NCBI GenBank assembly: GCA_964506325.1
Contig: CAZDLO010000010.1
Location: forward strand, 1-63,565
Source of the DNA: CAINVV01 sp964506325
GTDB taxonomy: Bacteria; Bacteroidota; Bacteroidia; Bacteroidales; Prolixibacteraceae
Direction of reading: 5' to 3'
DNA length: 63,565 bases
Shown here piece after piece: positions 34,377 through 42,721 of this stretch. The translations under genes were made by a program, and so were the position numbers. The notes below the pieces were generated by a model. That model ran no database searches. It saw only the letters and a program-made list of their open reading frames with translations, and had not been told where the DNA came from. Numbering within the stretch: the stretch's first letter is position 1; each line of letters starts with the position of its first letter.

Positions 34377-35423
34377 TTATATTTCACCATTCATTGCAAT
34401 AGTTTCGAACTTTTCAAGATCAACAATTATGTCATAAGAATATCTTACAAACATCCTCCCTGAAATGTATTTATCCATCGGCTCTACTTCCAGTCCGAGA
34501 GCCAGTTTTACCAATGCCTCCGGTATGTTTTGCCCGGCGCCTACTGCCAGGTAAACCCATGCCGGAATTCGGGGATTGATTTCGATGAGGTAATAATCCC
34601 CCGAACTGGTTTTTATCAGTTCAAGCTCCATTCCGCCTTTCCATTGGGTTTGTCGGATAAGCTTCCGGGTTAATTCCAGCATGATGTGATCCGACAAGGT
34701 GATCCCTCCCCAGGCCTTACCTTTATCTGTGATGTATTGTTTCCGCATAGGAACAGCTGCAATGGTATTTCCACACCCGTCACCAAGTGCTATAACATTT
34801 ACCTCAGTCCCTTTTACGTATTCCTGGATGATCACCGGCAGGCCCCATTTGGATGAGATCTTGTGAAAATACTGTTTTACCTGTTCCGCGTTTCCTGCTA
34901 AATAGGCATCATAAAATTTACCTTTCACCATCACAGGGTAACTCATTTTCTCTTTGATTTCAGACAACTGGCTCAGGCTTCCCAGATTCAAGCTTGTCGG
35001 AACTTTTACCCCGTATTTTCGGCCATACTCAGGAAGTTTGTCTTTGTCCCTTTCCTGAAATTGCCTGATAGTAGGCAGAAATGTTCGGATGCCCAGTTGG
35101 AGAAGCCGGTCTTCATTTTTCATAAATGAAAACAGTTCGGCATCAAAATTGGGGACCAGCACATTGATAGGCTCCCTGCTGTGTATCTCCGCAATCCTGT
35201 CGATAAGTTCATCCGAGCCGGCGGACGGATAGGGGATCAGAAAAATTTTATCGCACAATCCCTCCATGTAAATTCCCGGTTCAAGAGTCTCATAAACCAG
35301 TCCGATAAATCTTATATCGAATGCACCGGACTCCTTTAAAGACCTGATAAATGGCACACCGGGTCCAGGATTATCTGTATTGTTGAGCCCTGTGACTGCA
35401 ACAGTGATTTTTATTTTTGACAT
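34377..35423 (-). CDS. ATP-grasp ligase (carbamoyl-phosphate-synthase-like)
   Basis: The 348-aa protein has a nucleotide-fold preATP domain (1-110), then the ATP-grasp core: PVMVKGKFYDAYLAG (about 163-177), PVIIQEYVKGTEVNVIAL (about 196-213, the acidic metal-binding pattern), and YYLIEINPRIPAWVYLAV with the paired Glu-Ile-Asn metal ligands. ATP-grasp enzymes join a carboxylate to an amine or other nucleophile through an acylphosphate. Beside a PLP decarboxylase (amine source) and a PqqD-like protein this suggests amide-bond formation on a peptide or amino-acid substrate. The substrate is unknown. Confidence 0.85.
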   Translation of the reverse strand: MSKIKITVAVTGLNNTDNPGPGVPFIRSLKESGAFDIRFIGLVYETLEPGIYMEGLCDKIFLIPYPSAGSDELIDRIAEIHSREPINVLVPNFDAELFSFMKNEDRLLQLGIRTFLPTIRQFQERDKDKLPEYGRKYGVKVPTSLNLGSLSQLSEIKEKMSYPVMVKGKFYDAYLAGNAEQVKQYFHKISSKWGLPVIIQEYVKGTEVNVIALGDGCGNTIAAVPMRKQYITDKGKAWGGITLSDHIMLELTRKLIRQTQWKGGMELELIKTSSGDYYLIEINPRIPAWVYLAVGAGQNIPEALVKLALGLEVEPMDKYISGRMFVRYSYDIIVDLEKFETIAMNGEI

Positions 35424-35432
35424 AAATTATTG

Positions 35433-35696
35433 TTATTTAAAATCAAGTGGATCTTCCGGCACTGTGATCTGGTGGAATTTGATCAGTGCACAGAATTCGT
35501 AAAAATCGTTCTCGAAGGTCATATCATCCAGGTCATATTTTTCAAGAAACAGGTTCTTGATCGTATCATAATCATGGCCCTGTGCTATCAGCCTGGTCAG
35601 CTCCAATCCTGTAGGATTGACGTTAAACGAGTCTCCTGTTTTTGAATTAAAAACGAAGCCGTTATCACTTATTCGAACTTCACTGGTAATTTTCAT
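35433..35696 (-). CDS. PqqD-like small protein (RiPP recognition-element fold)
   Basis: 87 aa; helix-rich winged-helix pattern: NPTGLELTRLIAQGHDYDTI (27-46), LFLEKYDLDD, FYEFCALIKFHQIT (65-78). The arrangement of a conserved hydrophobic GLELTRLI helix and a following acidic helix is that of PqqD/RRE domains, which bind leader peptides in RiPP maturation. It is the first gene of a seven-gene operon, 9 nt before the ATP-grasp gene. No precursor peptide gene is recognisable in the window; the 80 nt upstream contain no short ORF with a good start. The protein may instead be a stand-alone PqqD paralog. Confidence 0.7.
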   Translation of the reverse strand: MKITSEVRISDNGFVFNSKTGDSFNVNPTGLELTRLIAQGHDYDTIKNLFLEKYDLDDMTFENDFYEFCALIKFHQITVPEDPLDFK

Positions 35697-35762
35697 CGGT
35701 CATTGTTAGTATTTGTTATTACAGAATTGTATTGGTGCATTTTTGCATGTCTCGTGACTATT

Positions 35763-35774
35763 CCCTGATCAGGG
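35763..35774. promoter_or_regulatory. Perfect 12-nt palindrome CCCTGATCAGGG
   Basis: It lies 67-78 nt upstream of the PqqD-like gene, in the short gap after the DUF4405 gene. It could be an operator for the seven-gene operon. No consensus promoter is clear in the gap, so function is only suggested. Confidence 0.3.
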
Positions 35775-35776
35775 TG

Positions 35777-36607
35777 CTACTTGATGATCTCCAGGATCTC
35801 AGCGGGCGTTCTTCCCGCTCTTTCTGCTACTTCACGTATTTTTTCATTTTGACTGGCCTGAATATTCTTTGCCCTTAAGGCCTCCAAAACAACATTCACA
35901 TCCTTGCCAAGTTCTTTCGAGATTTCAAGCATAGATTTCTTTCCCAATCCCTGGATGGGTGCATTCGATCCGCTTTTGATGACAGTACTGCTGTTAGCGG
36001 GAATGATTTTCGCAAAAAGTTCCGCCGGTGAGAGTTTGTTTTTCAGACTTATACTACCAATTGTCTGACCTACGCTGTCTGCTATATAACCCTTCTGACG
36101 TAGAAGTAATATTATGCTATCCGGTGAGGTTGTTGTGTATTTCCCTGACAACTCCCTGATTGTCAGTATTTCAGCGTGAGGAATAGGTGGCAGTTTATCT
36201 TTTGACTCCCAGCTTGCCTTGGCCCATTCACCAAAATCAGTAACCGCCTTAAACGGCTGAATCTGGAAATAGGTGCCCAGGAAAACAATCGACGTCAACA
36301 ATACAGAGTAAAACAACTCCTTTTGCCTGTTGATTCCTGAGACCGCCCTGGATTTCCAGTATGAAAGAAAGACTCTCCAGTTAAGCATAACCAAATGAAA
36401 AAAGGAGAGTACGACAAACGTATAGGAAAATATGGTGTGCAATGACTGCCACTCCGATTTTGAAAAGCCGAACAGCATCCAGTTTGTCCAATTTGAGATT
36501 TTACCGGATGGTGCGATATAAAGCACAATCCCTGAAAAGATTATGAATAAAAAAAACCAGACCAACGAAAAGCTTACAAAACTTTTCCACAAAAATTTCT
36601 TTCTCAT
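35777..36607 (-). CDS. DUF4405 membrane protein with C-terminal soluble domain
   Basis: The 276-aa protein has four hydrophobic helices in the first 120 residues, with histidines on helices 2 and 3 (LHTIFSYTFVVLSFFHLVML), reminiscent of b-type heme-binding cytochrome b561-like membrane proteins such as DUF4405. The C-terminal part (about 140-276) has two repeated helix-hairpin-like segments (LSPAELFAKI, RTPAEILEII), possibly dimerisation or peptide-binding. Spaced 176 nt from the DUF2202 gene and 80 nt before the PqqD-like operon. A redox or electron-transfer role is inferred only. Confidence 0.72.
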   Translation of the reverse strand: MRKKFLWKSFVSFSLVWFFLFIIFSGIVLYIAPSGKISNWTNWMLFGFSKSEWQSLHTIFSYTFVVLSFFHLVMLNWRVFLSYWKSRAVSGINRQKELFYSVLLTSIVFLGTYFQIQPFKAVTDFGEWAKASWESKDKLPPIPHAEILTIRELSGKYTTTSPDSIILLLRQKGYIADSVGQTIGSISLKNKLSPAELFAKIIPANSSTVIKSGSNAPIQGLGKKSMLEISKELGKDVNVVLEALRAKNIQASQNEKIREVAERAGRTPAEILEIIK

Positions 36608-36783
36608 AGCTTAGATTATAATATGACTCTTACAATTTCCTGCCGGAGGTATGACCACCGATCACCTGAATCTCCTTCCCAATCGCGGTTTCCCGTGCAT
36701 AAAACTTCAACTCAGGTGAACAGGTGGTCAACCTACTCCGTCAAAATGGACCTATCTTTAAATTGTTTGGTCCCCGAACAAGA

Positions 36784-37443
36784 TCATGGATAAGTAACGC
36801 CTTGGATTTTAAGATTGTAGACAAACGCTTTCAGGTGAGCATTTGAACCTGCCATCAAATTCGTATAGACAGTCTTTACCGAAGCATTCTCAATGGTTAA
36901 CAATTCCTTCTGAAGATCACTGATATCAGTTTGTTCGATAAGGACACCAACCTTTAAAGCATCAATCACTGACACATTACCCATTTCAATCAGTTGCAGA
37001 TACAGTTCCGCAATATGGGTATTGGTGTAGACTCCCGGATCATTTGTACTGTTGTCTGCGATTTTGAATGCAGTAATCAGTCTGAGTACAGAAGACATGT
37101 GGGCATTTTCGCTTTTACTGATATTAAGAAATACCGGTAATTTATATTTCCCATACAGGTAGGTGTATACGTCCCTGGCCATTTTCTCCTCTTCACGCAT
37201 AAACAACAATCCTGCTGTTTCTGCCTCAGTGACAGAACCTGTTACAACGCATGCAGAGATTGGAACATCCAGTATCGTCCCTGTCAGGATACACGCTACC
37301 GGTAGAGTCGTACTTTTCAATTCTGATGTCAATACATCTGTACCCGGATTTTCATCGGCACTGGTAATTTTGTCGGTACAGGAGCTAAACACTAAAATTG
37401 CTCCAAGAACAGAAATAACTGAAAATAACTTAATTGCTTTCAT
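36784..37443 (-). CDS. DUF2202 ferritin-like exported lipoprotein
   Basis: The 219-aa lipoprotein has lipobox VFSSC (Cys22) and a four-helix ferritin-like core: GLLFMREEEKMARDVYTYLY (79-98), ISKSENAHMSSVLRLI, VGVLIEQTDISDLQKELL, SNAHLKAFVYNL. The paired Glu/His positions of the di-iron site are in place (EEEK and ENAH, EQTD, NAHL). DUF2202 proteins are diiron carboxylate proteins, with proposed roles in oxygen or metal handling. It is separated from neighbours by more than 160 nt and likely has its own promoter. Confidence 0.85.
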   Translation of the reverse strand: MKAIKLFSVISVLGAILVFSSCTDKITSADENPGTDVLTSELKSTTLPVACILTGTILDVPISACVVTGSVTEAETAGLLFMREEEKMARDVYTYLYGKYKLPVFLNISKSENAHMSSVLRLITAFKIADNSTNDPGVYTNTHIAELYLQLIEMGNVSVIDALKVGVLIEQTDISDLQKELLTIENASVKTVYTNLMAGSNAHLKAFVYNLKIQGVTYP

Positions 37444-37608
37444 CTTGATTTATTTTTTTAATTGTTGAATTATAATTTACCCAGGTTTGAAACGCGCAAA
37501 GCTAGCGCAATAACAATTTTCATATTGTTTCAAACAGTTGATAATTAATTACTTGAAAATTATTTTGGAGGATTCAGTGCCCGGGCGGCACCCTTGGTGA
37601 GAATGGTT

Positions 37609-37932
37609 TTATTTCGTACTGCGGAGTTCGAAAGTATCACATGCACCATTTCCATTGGCATCAATGAAGTTTCTGCCTTTACCTTTTCCCTGACCTTTGC
37701 CTTGTCCACTGCCGTTGCAGTTTCCGTTACCCTTTTTGCCGGCATTACCTCCGGTGCGGCTGGCCTGATTATCGCAAACACCATCTTTGTTAACATCTGC
37801 GAAGGAAGCACCTTTGCCTGTTCCGTTACATGGACCTCTGCCACAACCCTTTCCTCCCACCGGATTCTGGGCATTTGCCATTGTTGTCATAGCCAATAAG
37901 GCTAATCCTGCTAAAAAAATCTTTGTTTTCAT
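37609..37932 (-). CDS. Secreted low-complexity protein with two EF-hand-like calcium loops
   Basis: The 107-aa protein has a signal peptide ending ANAQ (residue 22). Calcium-loop-like motifs at 46-54 (DVNKDGVCD) and 91-99 (DANGNGACD) flank a Gly/Lys/Asn-rich segment (GKGQGKGKG). Four or more Cys surround the loops. It lies 28 nt after the Spy-like gene, so it belongs to the ECF-sigma module, presumably as a calcium- or metal-binding envelope protein. No homologous function known to me. Confidence 0.7.
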   Translation of the reverse strand: MKTKIFLAGLALLAMTTMANAQNPVGGKGCGRGPCNGTGKGASFADVNKDGVCDNQASRTGGNAGKKGNGNCNGSGQGKGQGKGKGRNFIDANGNGACDTFELRSTK

Positions 37933-37960
37933 AACCTACAATTTTTAAAATTACTACTTA

Positions 37961-38515
37961 TCAATTCTTAAACTGCCGCCCATATTGATGTCTGTTCTGT
38001 CCTCCCATGCCTGGAGTACTCACCGACCCATCATTTGGAAATACTTCCCCGAACAGTTGTTCTAATTTAATTTGCTGTTCCGGACTGCATATCCCCTTCA
38101 ACTCGAGGTAAAACCTGTAGGTGATTTTTTTGAGATCACTGTGCAGGAACCCGATGGAATCTGACAAAGTGTTCAGCAACACCGTATCACTTTTCGCTGC
38201 TGACATTTCAAGGAGCATTTGCTCCCTTTTCTGGGCCAATTCAGTGGTAATTTCCCGGAGCTTTGGCCTGAAGAGCGGGTTAATTATTCTGAATTTCTCC
38301 ATTTGTTCATTGTCCCAGTTCAGTTGATCGCGAAAATAGCGGCCACTGAACTTATCTCCGTTGGGATCTGCCTTTACCTGACCTGAAACGGCAACAGATT
38401 CTGATCTGGAAGACTTTCTCTGCTGGTAAACTATCGTAATAAGTGTTGAAAGATTTACGACAACAAGTAGTACGATGGTCCAAACCAATAAACTGTGTTT
38501 CTTTTCTGTTTTCAT
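37961..38515 (-). CDS. Spy/CpxP-like periplasmic metal-sensor-type protein
   Basis: The 184-aa protein has one N-terminal membrane helix (about 9-30), then a long helical hairpin: FSGRYFRDQLNWDNEQMEKF, FRPKLREITTELAQKREQML, LSDSIGFLHSDLKKITYRFY and CSPEQQIKLEQLF. This is the layout of the Spy/CpxP/CnrR heavy-metal-resistance/periplasmic chaperone family. It follows the anti-sigma gene by 11 nt and could be a third sensor component. Metal binding is suggested by family, not by visible ligands. Confidence 0.8.
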   Translation of the reverse strand: MKTEKKHSLLVWTIVLLVVVNLSTLITIVYQQRKSSRSESVAVSGQVKADPNGDKFSGRYFRDQLNWDNEQMEKFRIINPLFRPKLREITTELAQKREQMLLEMSAAKSDTVLLNTLSDSIGFLHSDLKKITYRFYLELKGICSPEQQIKLEQLFGEVFPNDGSVSTPGMGGQNRHQYGRQFKN

Positions 38516-38526
38516 GATAAAAGGAT

Positions 38527-38958
38527 TTATTCTCGTGAAAGCAGATCAACAGATTCAAGTGCAGCATCATTCAGGTAAGCCAATTCAACTGGCAGCTGGT
38601 TTTCCGGAGTCACAGGCGTATAAATGCTACCTACCATGACTCCCACAAAAATGGCTGCTGCAATCGAGGTGCTTAAAAGGGCAGATCTCAGCAGTTGCAT
38701 ATAAACAGGCGTGCGAACGGGACTTTCGGTTTGCCGGTCAAGTTCCTCTATGCCCGCCATAATCCTTGTTACAAGGAAAGGATTCGGTTTAAATTCTTTC
38801 TCCTGGTCGATTACACGGATTGCAAGACGCATTAACCGGAAACTTTCAGCGCAATCCCGGCAATTTTCCAGGTGTTGTTCAAGCTGAATCCTGGTACCTT
38901 CGGGTAACTTGCCCCTGAGGTAGGCATCTGATTCTTTTTGGCATGATTGACAGTTCAT
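38527..38958 (-). CDS. Zinc-finger anti-sigma factor
   Basis: The 143-aa protein has an N-terminal zf-HC2 zinc anti-sigma motif: MNCQSCQKE and HLENCRDCAESF (the HxxxCxxC set), then a single transmembrane helix (about 89-112, LRSALLSTSIAAAIFVGVMV). A short periplasmic tail senses stress. The cytoplasmic part would hold the sigma factor encoded 42 nt upstream. Both genes are on the minus strand and read into the Spy-like gene, the standard cnr/rpoE-like order. Confidence 0.88.
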   Translation of the reverse strand: MNCQSCQKESDAYLRGKLPEGTRIQLEQHLENCRDCAESFRLMRLAIRVIDQEKEFKPNPFLVTRIMAGIEELDRQTESPVRTPVYMQLLRSALLSTSIAAAIFVGVMVGSIYTPVTPENQLPVELAYLNDAALESVDLLSRE

Positions 38959-39000
38959 TTTAATTGATTTTGAAGGTTAGAAACAAAACTTATACTTTTC

Positions 39001-39582
39001 CTACGGTCGCTTTTCACTTTTTTTTTGAACAGCAGATAATATTTTCCGGAGATTGGCCTTCCCCCGCTGAAGCAATGCTTCCACTGCCCCCTCCGTTGTA
39101 TTCATAATTTCAGCTATTTCTTTCTGGGGCAAATCATCGTAATGGCTTAATACAATAGCAGTTCTCTGGCTTTCAGGCAGGCTGTTGAGGGCCTTCGTAA
39201 CCCACTCCCTGTGCTCATTACGAATTAAAATATCCTCTGGGTTTTCATTTTCTGATATCGGGAGATCTCTCTTTTTATCTGAACTGAAAACTGACTCGAG
39301 CTGCTGAAAAAAGAAATTCTTTGAAGATTTCCTCACCTTGTTCAGGGAGGCATTGACGGCAATTCGGTACATCCAGGTTGAGAATGAGGAATCCCCCTTA
39401 AATTTCCCAAGAGACTGATAGGCACTCATAAAAACTTCCTGGGTAAGATCATCTGCATCCTCCTTGTTGTGCAAAAAACCCATACAGGTACGAAACACCA
39501 TAGGCTGGTATCGTTCAACGAAATGCCTGAAAAGGTCCCTTTCGCCACCCAAAATTTGTATTATTACTTCGTTATCCGTCAT
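39001..39582 (-). CDS. ECF-family RNA polymerase sigma factor
   Basis: The 193-aa protein has sigma-2 (DDLTQEVFMSAYQSL, about 44-58; FSTWMYRIAVNASLNKVRK) and sigma-4 (LPESQRTAIVLSHYDDLPQK and TTEGAVEALLQRGKANLRKI). Sigma-70 region 3 is absent, as expected for group IV. It pairs with the downstream anti-sigma and probably controls the Spy-like and EF-hand genes. It follows the Crp/Fnr gene by 21 nt, so it may also be transcribed from that gene's promoter. Confidence 0.95.
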   Translation of the reverse strand: MTDNEVIIQILGGERDLFRHFVERYQPMVFRTCMGFLHNKEDADDLTQEVFMSAYQSLGKFKGDSSFSTWMYRIAVNASLNKVRKSSKNFFFQQLESVFSSDKKRDLPISENENPEDILIRNEHREWVTKALNSLPESQRTAIVLSHYDDLPQKEIAEIMNTTEGAVEALLQRGKANLRKILSAVQKKSEKRP

Positions 39583-39603
39583 TTTGACAGTTGGTTGGCA
39601 TTT

Positions 39604-40299
39604 TTATCCCTTCTTGCTTATTTCAGTCAGTCCGGTTGGATTCAGTACAAGAATATCCCTTTCATCCAGCCTGATCAATCCGTCCTTCTCAAAATTTTTC
39701 AGCAGTTTTACACAGCTTTCAGTCGATATACCCGCAAAATCAGCAATGTCCTTGCGCGATAGCAACTGAAAAATACCCGGAAACAACGTTTTTAATTCGT
39801 TAATATACAGGAGTGTATCTGCAATACGGCCATTCATCTGCCTGTAAAGGACATGCCGCAAGGTATCCAGCAGATTGCCATTTTGCTCACAATATCTTTT
39901 GATAAGATTGAAACCGAAGGATCCATTTTGCTGAACGACTTTCACGATGGCTTCTTTTTCTACCAGGTAGACCTGGCAGTCGGTCAGGGCGACAGAAGAG
40001 TAGTTGAAGGTATTTTTGGTAAAGACAGCAGAAAGCCCTACGAATTCGCCGGGCTTGATGATTCTCAGGTTGAAATTCCTGGAACTTTCGCCCTCAACGT
40101 ATTGTTTTGCCAAACCATTGATGACAAACAATGCATAGGATGCAAAAGCACCCTGTTTGGTCAAATGATCTCCTTTACGAAACAATACCTGAGTTTTACT
40201 TGCTCTTACCAGTTCCACCTCCTCCGGTGTTAACGACTGGAAACAGGGCGCCTGGATATTGCAAATAAACTCCTGATCTGTCTCTATAATAGGTTTCAT
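39604..40299 (-). CDS. Crp/Fnr-family transcription regulator
   Basis: The 231-aa protein has an N-terminal cyclic-nucleotide-binding-like beta roll (about 30-120, GDHLTKQGAFASYALFVING) and C-terminal winged helix (LLSRKDIADFAGISTESCVK, 179-198). The four-cysteine Fnr iron-sulfur set is not present, only two N-terminal cysteines, so it is not a classical oxygen-sensing Fnr. It is divergent from the redox run starting at 40564 with a 264-nt shared upstream region, which makes that run its most likely target. Confidence 0.88.
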   Translation of the reverse strand: MKPIIETDQEFICNIQAPCFQSLTPEEVELVRASKTQVLFRKGDHLTKQGAFASYALFVINGLAKQYVEGESSRNFNLRIIKPGEFVGLSAVFTKNTFNYSSVALTDCQVYLVEKEAIVKVVQQNGSFGFNLIKRYCEQNGNLLDTLRHVLYRQMNGRIADTLLYINELKTLFPGIFQLLSRKDIADFAGISTESCVKLLKNFEKDGLIRLDERDILVLNPTGLTEISKKG

Positions 40300-40530
40300 G
40301 ATCTGCTGTGCTGTGATGAGTATGCTAAGTTAATGTATTTTGACCGTTAAATTTGGTTTTAAAAATCCCATGAAATTTAAGTATCAGCAAAGCTAATAGC
40401 CTGAAAATTATTCCAGGCATCCATACGGGTCAGAATTTTTTCGATTGTATCAAGAAAAAAGTTGTCCAGGATCAATCCATTAGTTGTTTTGATCAATGAC
40501 CCATTCTTTTCAAGGCAGGAAACTCTATCC

Positions 40531-40538
40531 TACCTTTG
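40531..40538 (+). promoter_or_regulatory. -7 element TACCTTTG for the redox run
   Basis: TACCTTTG matches TAnnTTTG. The sequence 19 nt upstream (CTTTTC) is only a weak -33. Predicted start near 40545 leaves a 20-nt leader if translation begins at 40564. A weak -33 fits an activator-dependent promoter, consistent with the divergent Crp/Fnr gene. Confidence 0.55.
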
Positions 40539-40563
40539 CCCTGTAATTGTAATGCCTCCAAAT

Positions 40564-40920
40564 ATGTTGTACACAAATCTGTTCCACCTGGAAACAGCCA
40601 ATGAACTCGGCAGGATGATAAATGAAAATGAGAGTGTTATGGTCATTTATGGGAAAATGGATCCTGTAAGTGTCTCGGCATACCGTTTGGCAGAAACACT
40701 GGAAAAAGAATTCCCGGCTGTAAAATTTTGTGATATGGAATCAGAAAATCCGGAATCAGCAACTGCACTTAAAGTATTGGAGCCTGAATTAATGCAACAT
40801 ATTCCTTTGATAGTCTACTATCAGGATGGTAAAGCAGCTGGAATGACTTCAGGTTATCAAACAAAGGAGGTGGTAACATTCAACATCAAAGAATTATTTC
40901 TAAAAACCCTAAAAATATAA
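40564..40920 (+). CDS. Thioredoxin-fold protein lacking the CXXC site
   Basis: 118 aa from the ATG at 40564 (MLYTNLFHLETANELG...). An ATG at 40552 would leave only a few nucleotides of leader after the predicted start. The fold order beta-alpha-beta is seen in ESVMVIYGKMDPVSVSAYRL, AVKFCDMESENPES and HIPLIVYYQDGKAAGMTSGY, matching thioredoxin from strand 1 on, but the active-site CGPC is replaced (KMDPVSVS). It may act as a partner or redox-inactive adaptor. It precedes a true thioredoxin gene by 2 nt. Confidence 0.65.
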   Translation: MLYTNLFHLETANELGRMINENESVMVIYGKMDPVSVSAYRLAETLEKEFPAVKFCDMESENPESATALKVLEPELMQHIPLIVYYQDGKAAGMTSGYQTKEVVTFNIKELFLKTLKI

Positions 40921-40922
40921 TT

Positions 40923-41333
40923 ATGTGGATTTTATATGTTTTAACCGCTATTGTCGTCTTCGCTGCCTATGTCTACTGGAACTTCAGAAAAATGAAGAAT
41001 ATGCCGATGGCAGCGGATCATAAAAAGATTAAACTCCTCACCGACCAGAATTTCAGTCAACAAATCAAAAAAGGGGTAATCCTGGTGGACTTCTGGGCAT
41101 CCTGGTGTGCTCCTTGTAAGATGATGGCCCCGGTTTTGAACGATGTGGCAGAGGTACTAAAAGATAACCAGGCTGTTGGAAAACTGAACGTGGAAGACTC
41201 CCGCATCGTTTCATCCAGATACAACATAAGGAGTATCCCAACAATGATACTTTTCAAAGACGGGAAAGAGATCAACCGGTTTGTTGGTATCAAAACCAAG
41301 GACTTTTTAATCAGCGAAATTGCCAAAGCCTGA
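40923..41333 (+). CDS. Membrane-anchored thioredoxin
   Basis: 136 aa: N-terminal helix (2-20, ILYVLTAIVVFAAYVYW) followed by a thioredoxin domain with VDFWASWCAPCKMMAPVL (active site CAPC) and the cis-proline motif YNIRSIPTMILFKDGKEINR. The anchor suggests it works at the membrane; the domain faces cytoplasm or periplasm depending on orientation, which I cannot decide. Gap to the previous gene is 2 nt, so the two are coupled. Confidence 0.92.
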   Translation: MWILYVLTAIVVFAAYVYWNFRKMKNMPMAADHKKIKLLTDQNFSQQIKKGVILVDFWASWCAPCKMMAPVLNDVAEVLKDNQAVGKLNVEDSRIVSSRYNIRSIPTMILFKDGKEINRFVGIKTKDFLISEIAKA

Positions 41334-41501
41334 TCCCCCTCCTGCCAATCATTATTAACGATGGCCGGTGCATGGGAAAAACATTGTAAATACAGGACGT
41401 ATTCCTCTTTTACCCGGTCCTGGAACGGCAGAAGCAGAATCCTATTGATAACATCACAACAACACATCAACTTACAATTAAAAAATTAATCCGATAATCA
41501 G

Positions 41502-42668
41502 ATGAAGAAAATCCTGGTCCTGGGTGGTGGTTTTGCCGGAATTCAAACAGCCATAGAGCTGCAAAAAAGCAGAAAATTCAAAGTAACACTGGTGTCTGAC
41601 CGTGACTTCCTCTATATCTATCCCATCTCAATTTGGGTCCCTGTACGCAATGCGGAATTTGACGACGTAAAGGTTCCTTTGGAAAAAATCAGGAAGGAAT
41701 ATCCTTTTGAATTGATTATTGATAAGGTAAATGAGATAAAAGCCAATGATCATACCGTCGTTTGTGAAAACCACCGGCTAAGCTATGACTACCTCGTTGT
41801 TGCATTCGGGGCAGATAAGATGAAACACAAAGGCATTGAAAACACCCTCTCCATCTGTGGCAAACCCGAGATCTCACTGGCAATCCGGGAAGCATTGGAT
41901 CGACTGGTTGAAAAGGGTAAAGGAAAAATTGCGATCGGTTTTGGAGGGAATCCAAAAGACAAATCTGCTGTACGTGGAGGACCCGGTTTTGAATTGATGT
42001 TCAATATCCATAACCTGCTCAAAAAGAAAAATTTAAGAGACAAATTCGATCTGACATTCTTCGCTCCGATGGAAGAACCCGGAGCCAGGATGGGGAAAAA
42101 TTCCCTTGCCATGCTTAACAGGATGTTCGATCAATACAAGATTGAAAAGCGGTTTGGAAAAAAAATAGTTGAGTTTGAACCCTCTGCTGTCGTTTTTGAA
42201 GATCAGTCAAAACTTGAAGCCGATCTTATTTTATTTATCCCCGCTTCTGCAGGGCACAGTGTCTTGCAGAACAGCGACCTGCCGCTGACAGAAGCCGGAT
42301 TTATCCGGATAGACAATTACTGCCAGGTCAAAGAACACCCGGATGTCTATGCAGTTGGTGATATAGCTGCCATTGAGGGACCTGAATGGATCGCCAAACA
42401 GGGACACATTGCAGAATTGATGGGGCGGAACACCGCTCACAATATACTTGTAGCTGAAGGTCAGGCAGGTACAAAAAAAGGATACCAGCATGATTTAAAT
42501 ATTCTTTGTGTAATGGATACCGGCAATGGAGCTGCTTTTGTGTTCCGCAACGACAAAAAATCCTTCATCATTCCTTTGCCGGTGGTTGGACACTGGATGA
42601 AAAAAGGCTGGGGGGTGTATGCCAAATGGACCAAAATTGGCAGATTTCCGCGCCTGCCAGGCTTATAG
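41502..42668 (+). CDS. SQR-like NAD(P)/FAD-dependent oxidoreductase
   Basis: The 388-aa protein has FAD dinucleotide-fold motif VLGGGFAGIQTAIEL (6-20), YDYLVVAFGADK, and AVGDIAAIEG near residue 285, the usual flavin ATG/GD motifs of NDH-2/SQR enzymes. The paired catalytic cysteines of SQR are not evident (a single Cys in LSICGKPE near 120), so sulfide oxidation is doubtful. C-terminal amphipathic GHWMKKGWGVYAKWTKIGRF suggests a membrane surface anchor. It is the third gene of the redox run, after a 168-nt gap. Electron donor and acceptor unknown. Confidence 0.8.
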   Translation: MKKILVLGGGFAGIQTAIELQKSRKFKVTLVSDRDFLYIYPISIWVPVRNAEFDDVKVPLEKIRKEYPFELIIDKVNEIKANDHTVVCENHRLSYDYLVVAFGADKMKHKGIENTLSICGKPEISLAIREALDRLVEKGKGKIAIGFGGNPKDKSAVRGGPGFELMFNIHNLLKKKNLRDKFDLTFFAPMEEPGARMGKNSLAMLNRMFDQYKIEKRFGKKIVEFEPSAVVFEDQSKLEADLILFIPASAGHSVLQNSDLPLTEAGFIRIDNYCQVKEHPDVYAVGDIAAIEGPEWIAKQGHIAELMGRNTAHNILVAEGQAGTKKGYQHDLNILCVMDTGNGAAFVFRNDKKSFIIPLPVVGHWMKKGWGVYAKWTKIGRFPRLPGL

Positions 42669-42721
42669 TCATTGAAACGATTACTAACCGGACAATTACA
42701 ATTTTTATCAACCAGCAATTA

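Noticed and set aside
37560..37899. Overlapping frames on both strands at the EF-hand gene
   Set aside because: They are shadows of a low-complexity Gly/Lys-rich gene whose own frame has a signal peptide and calcium loops.
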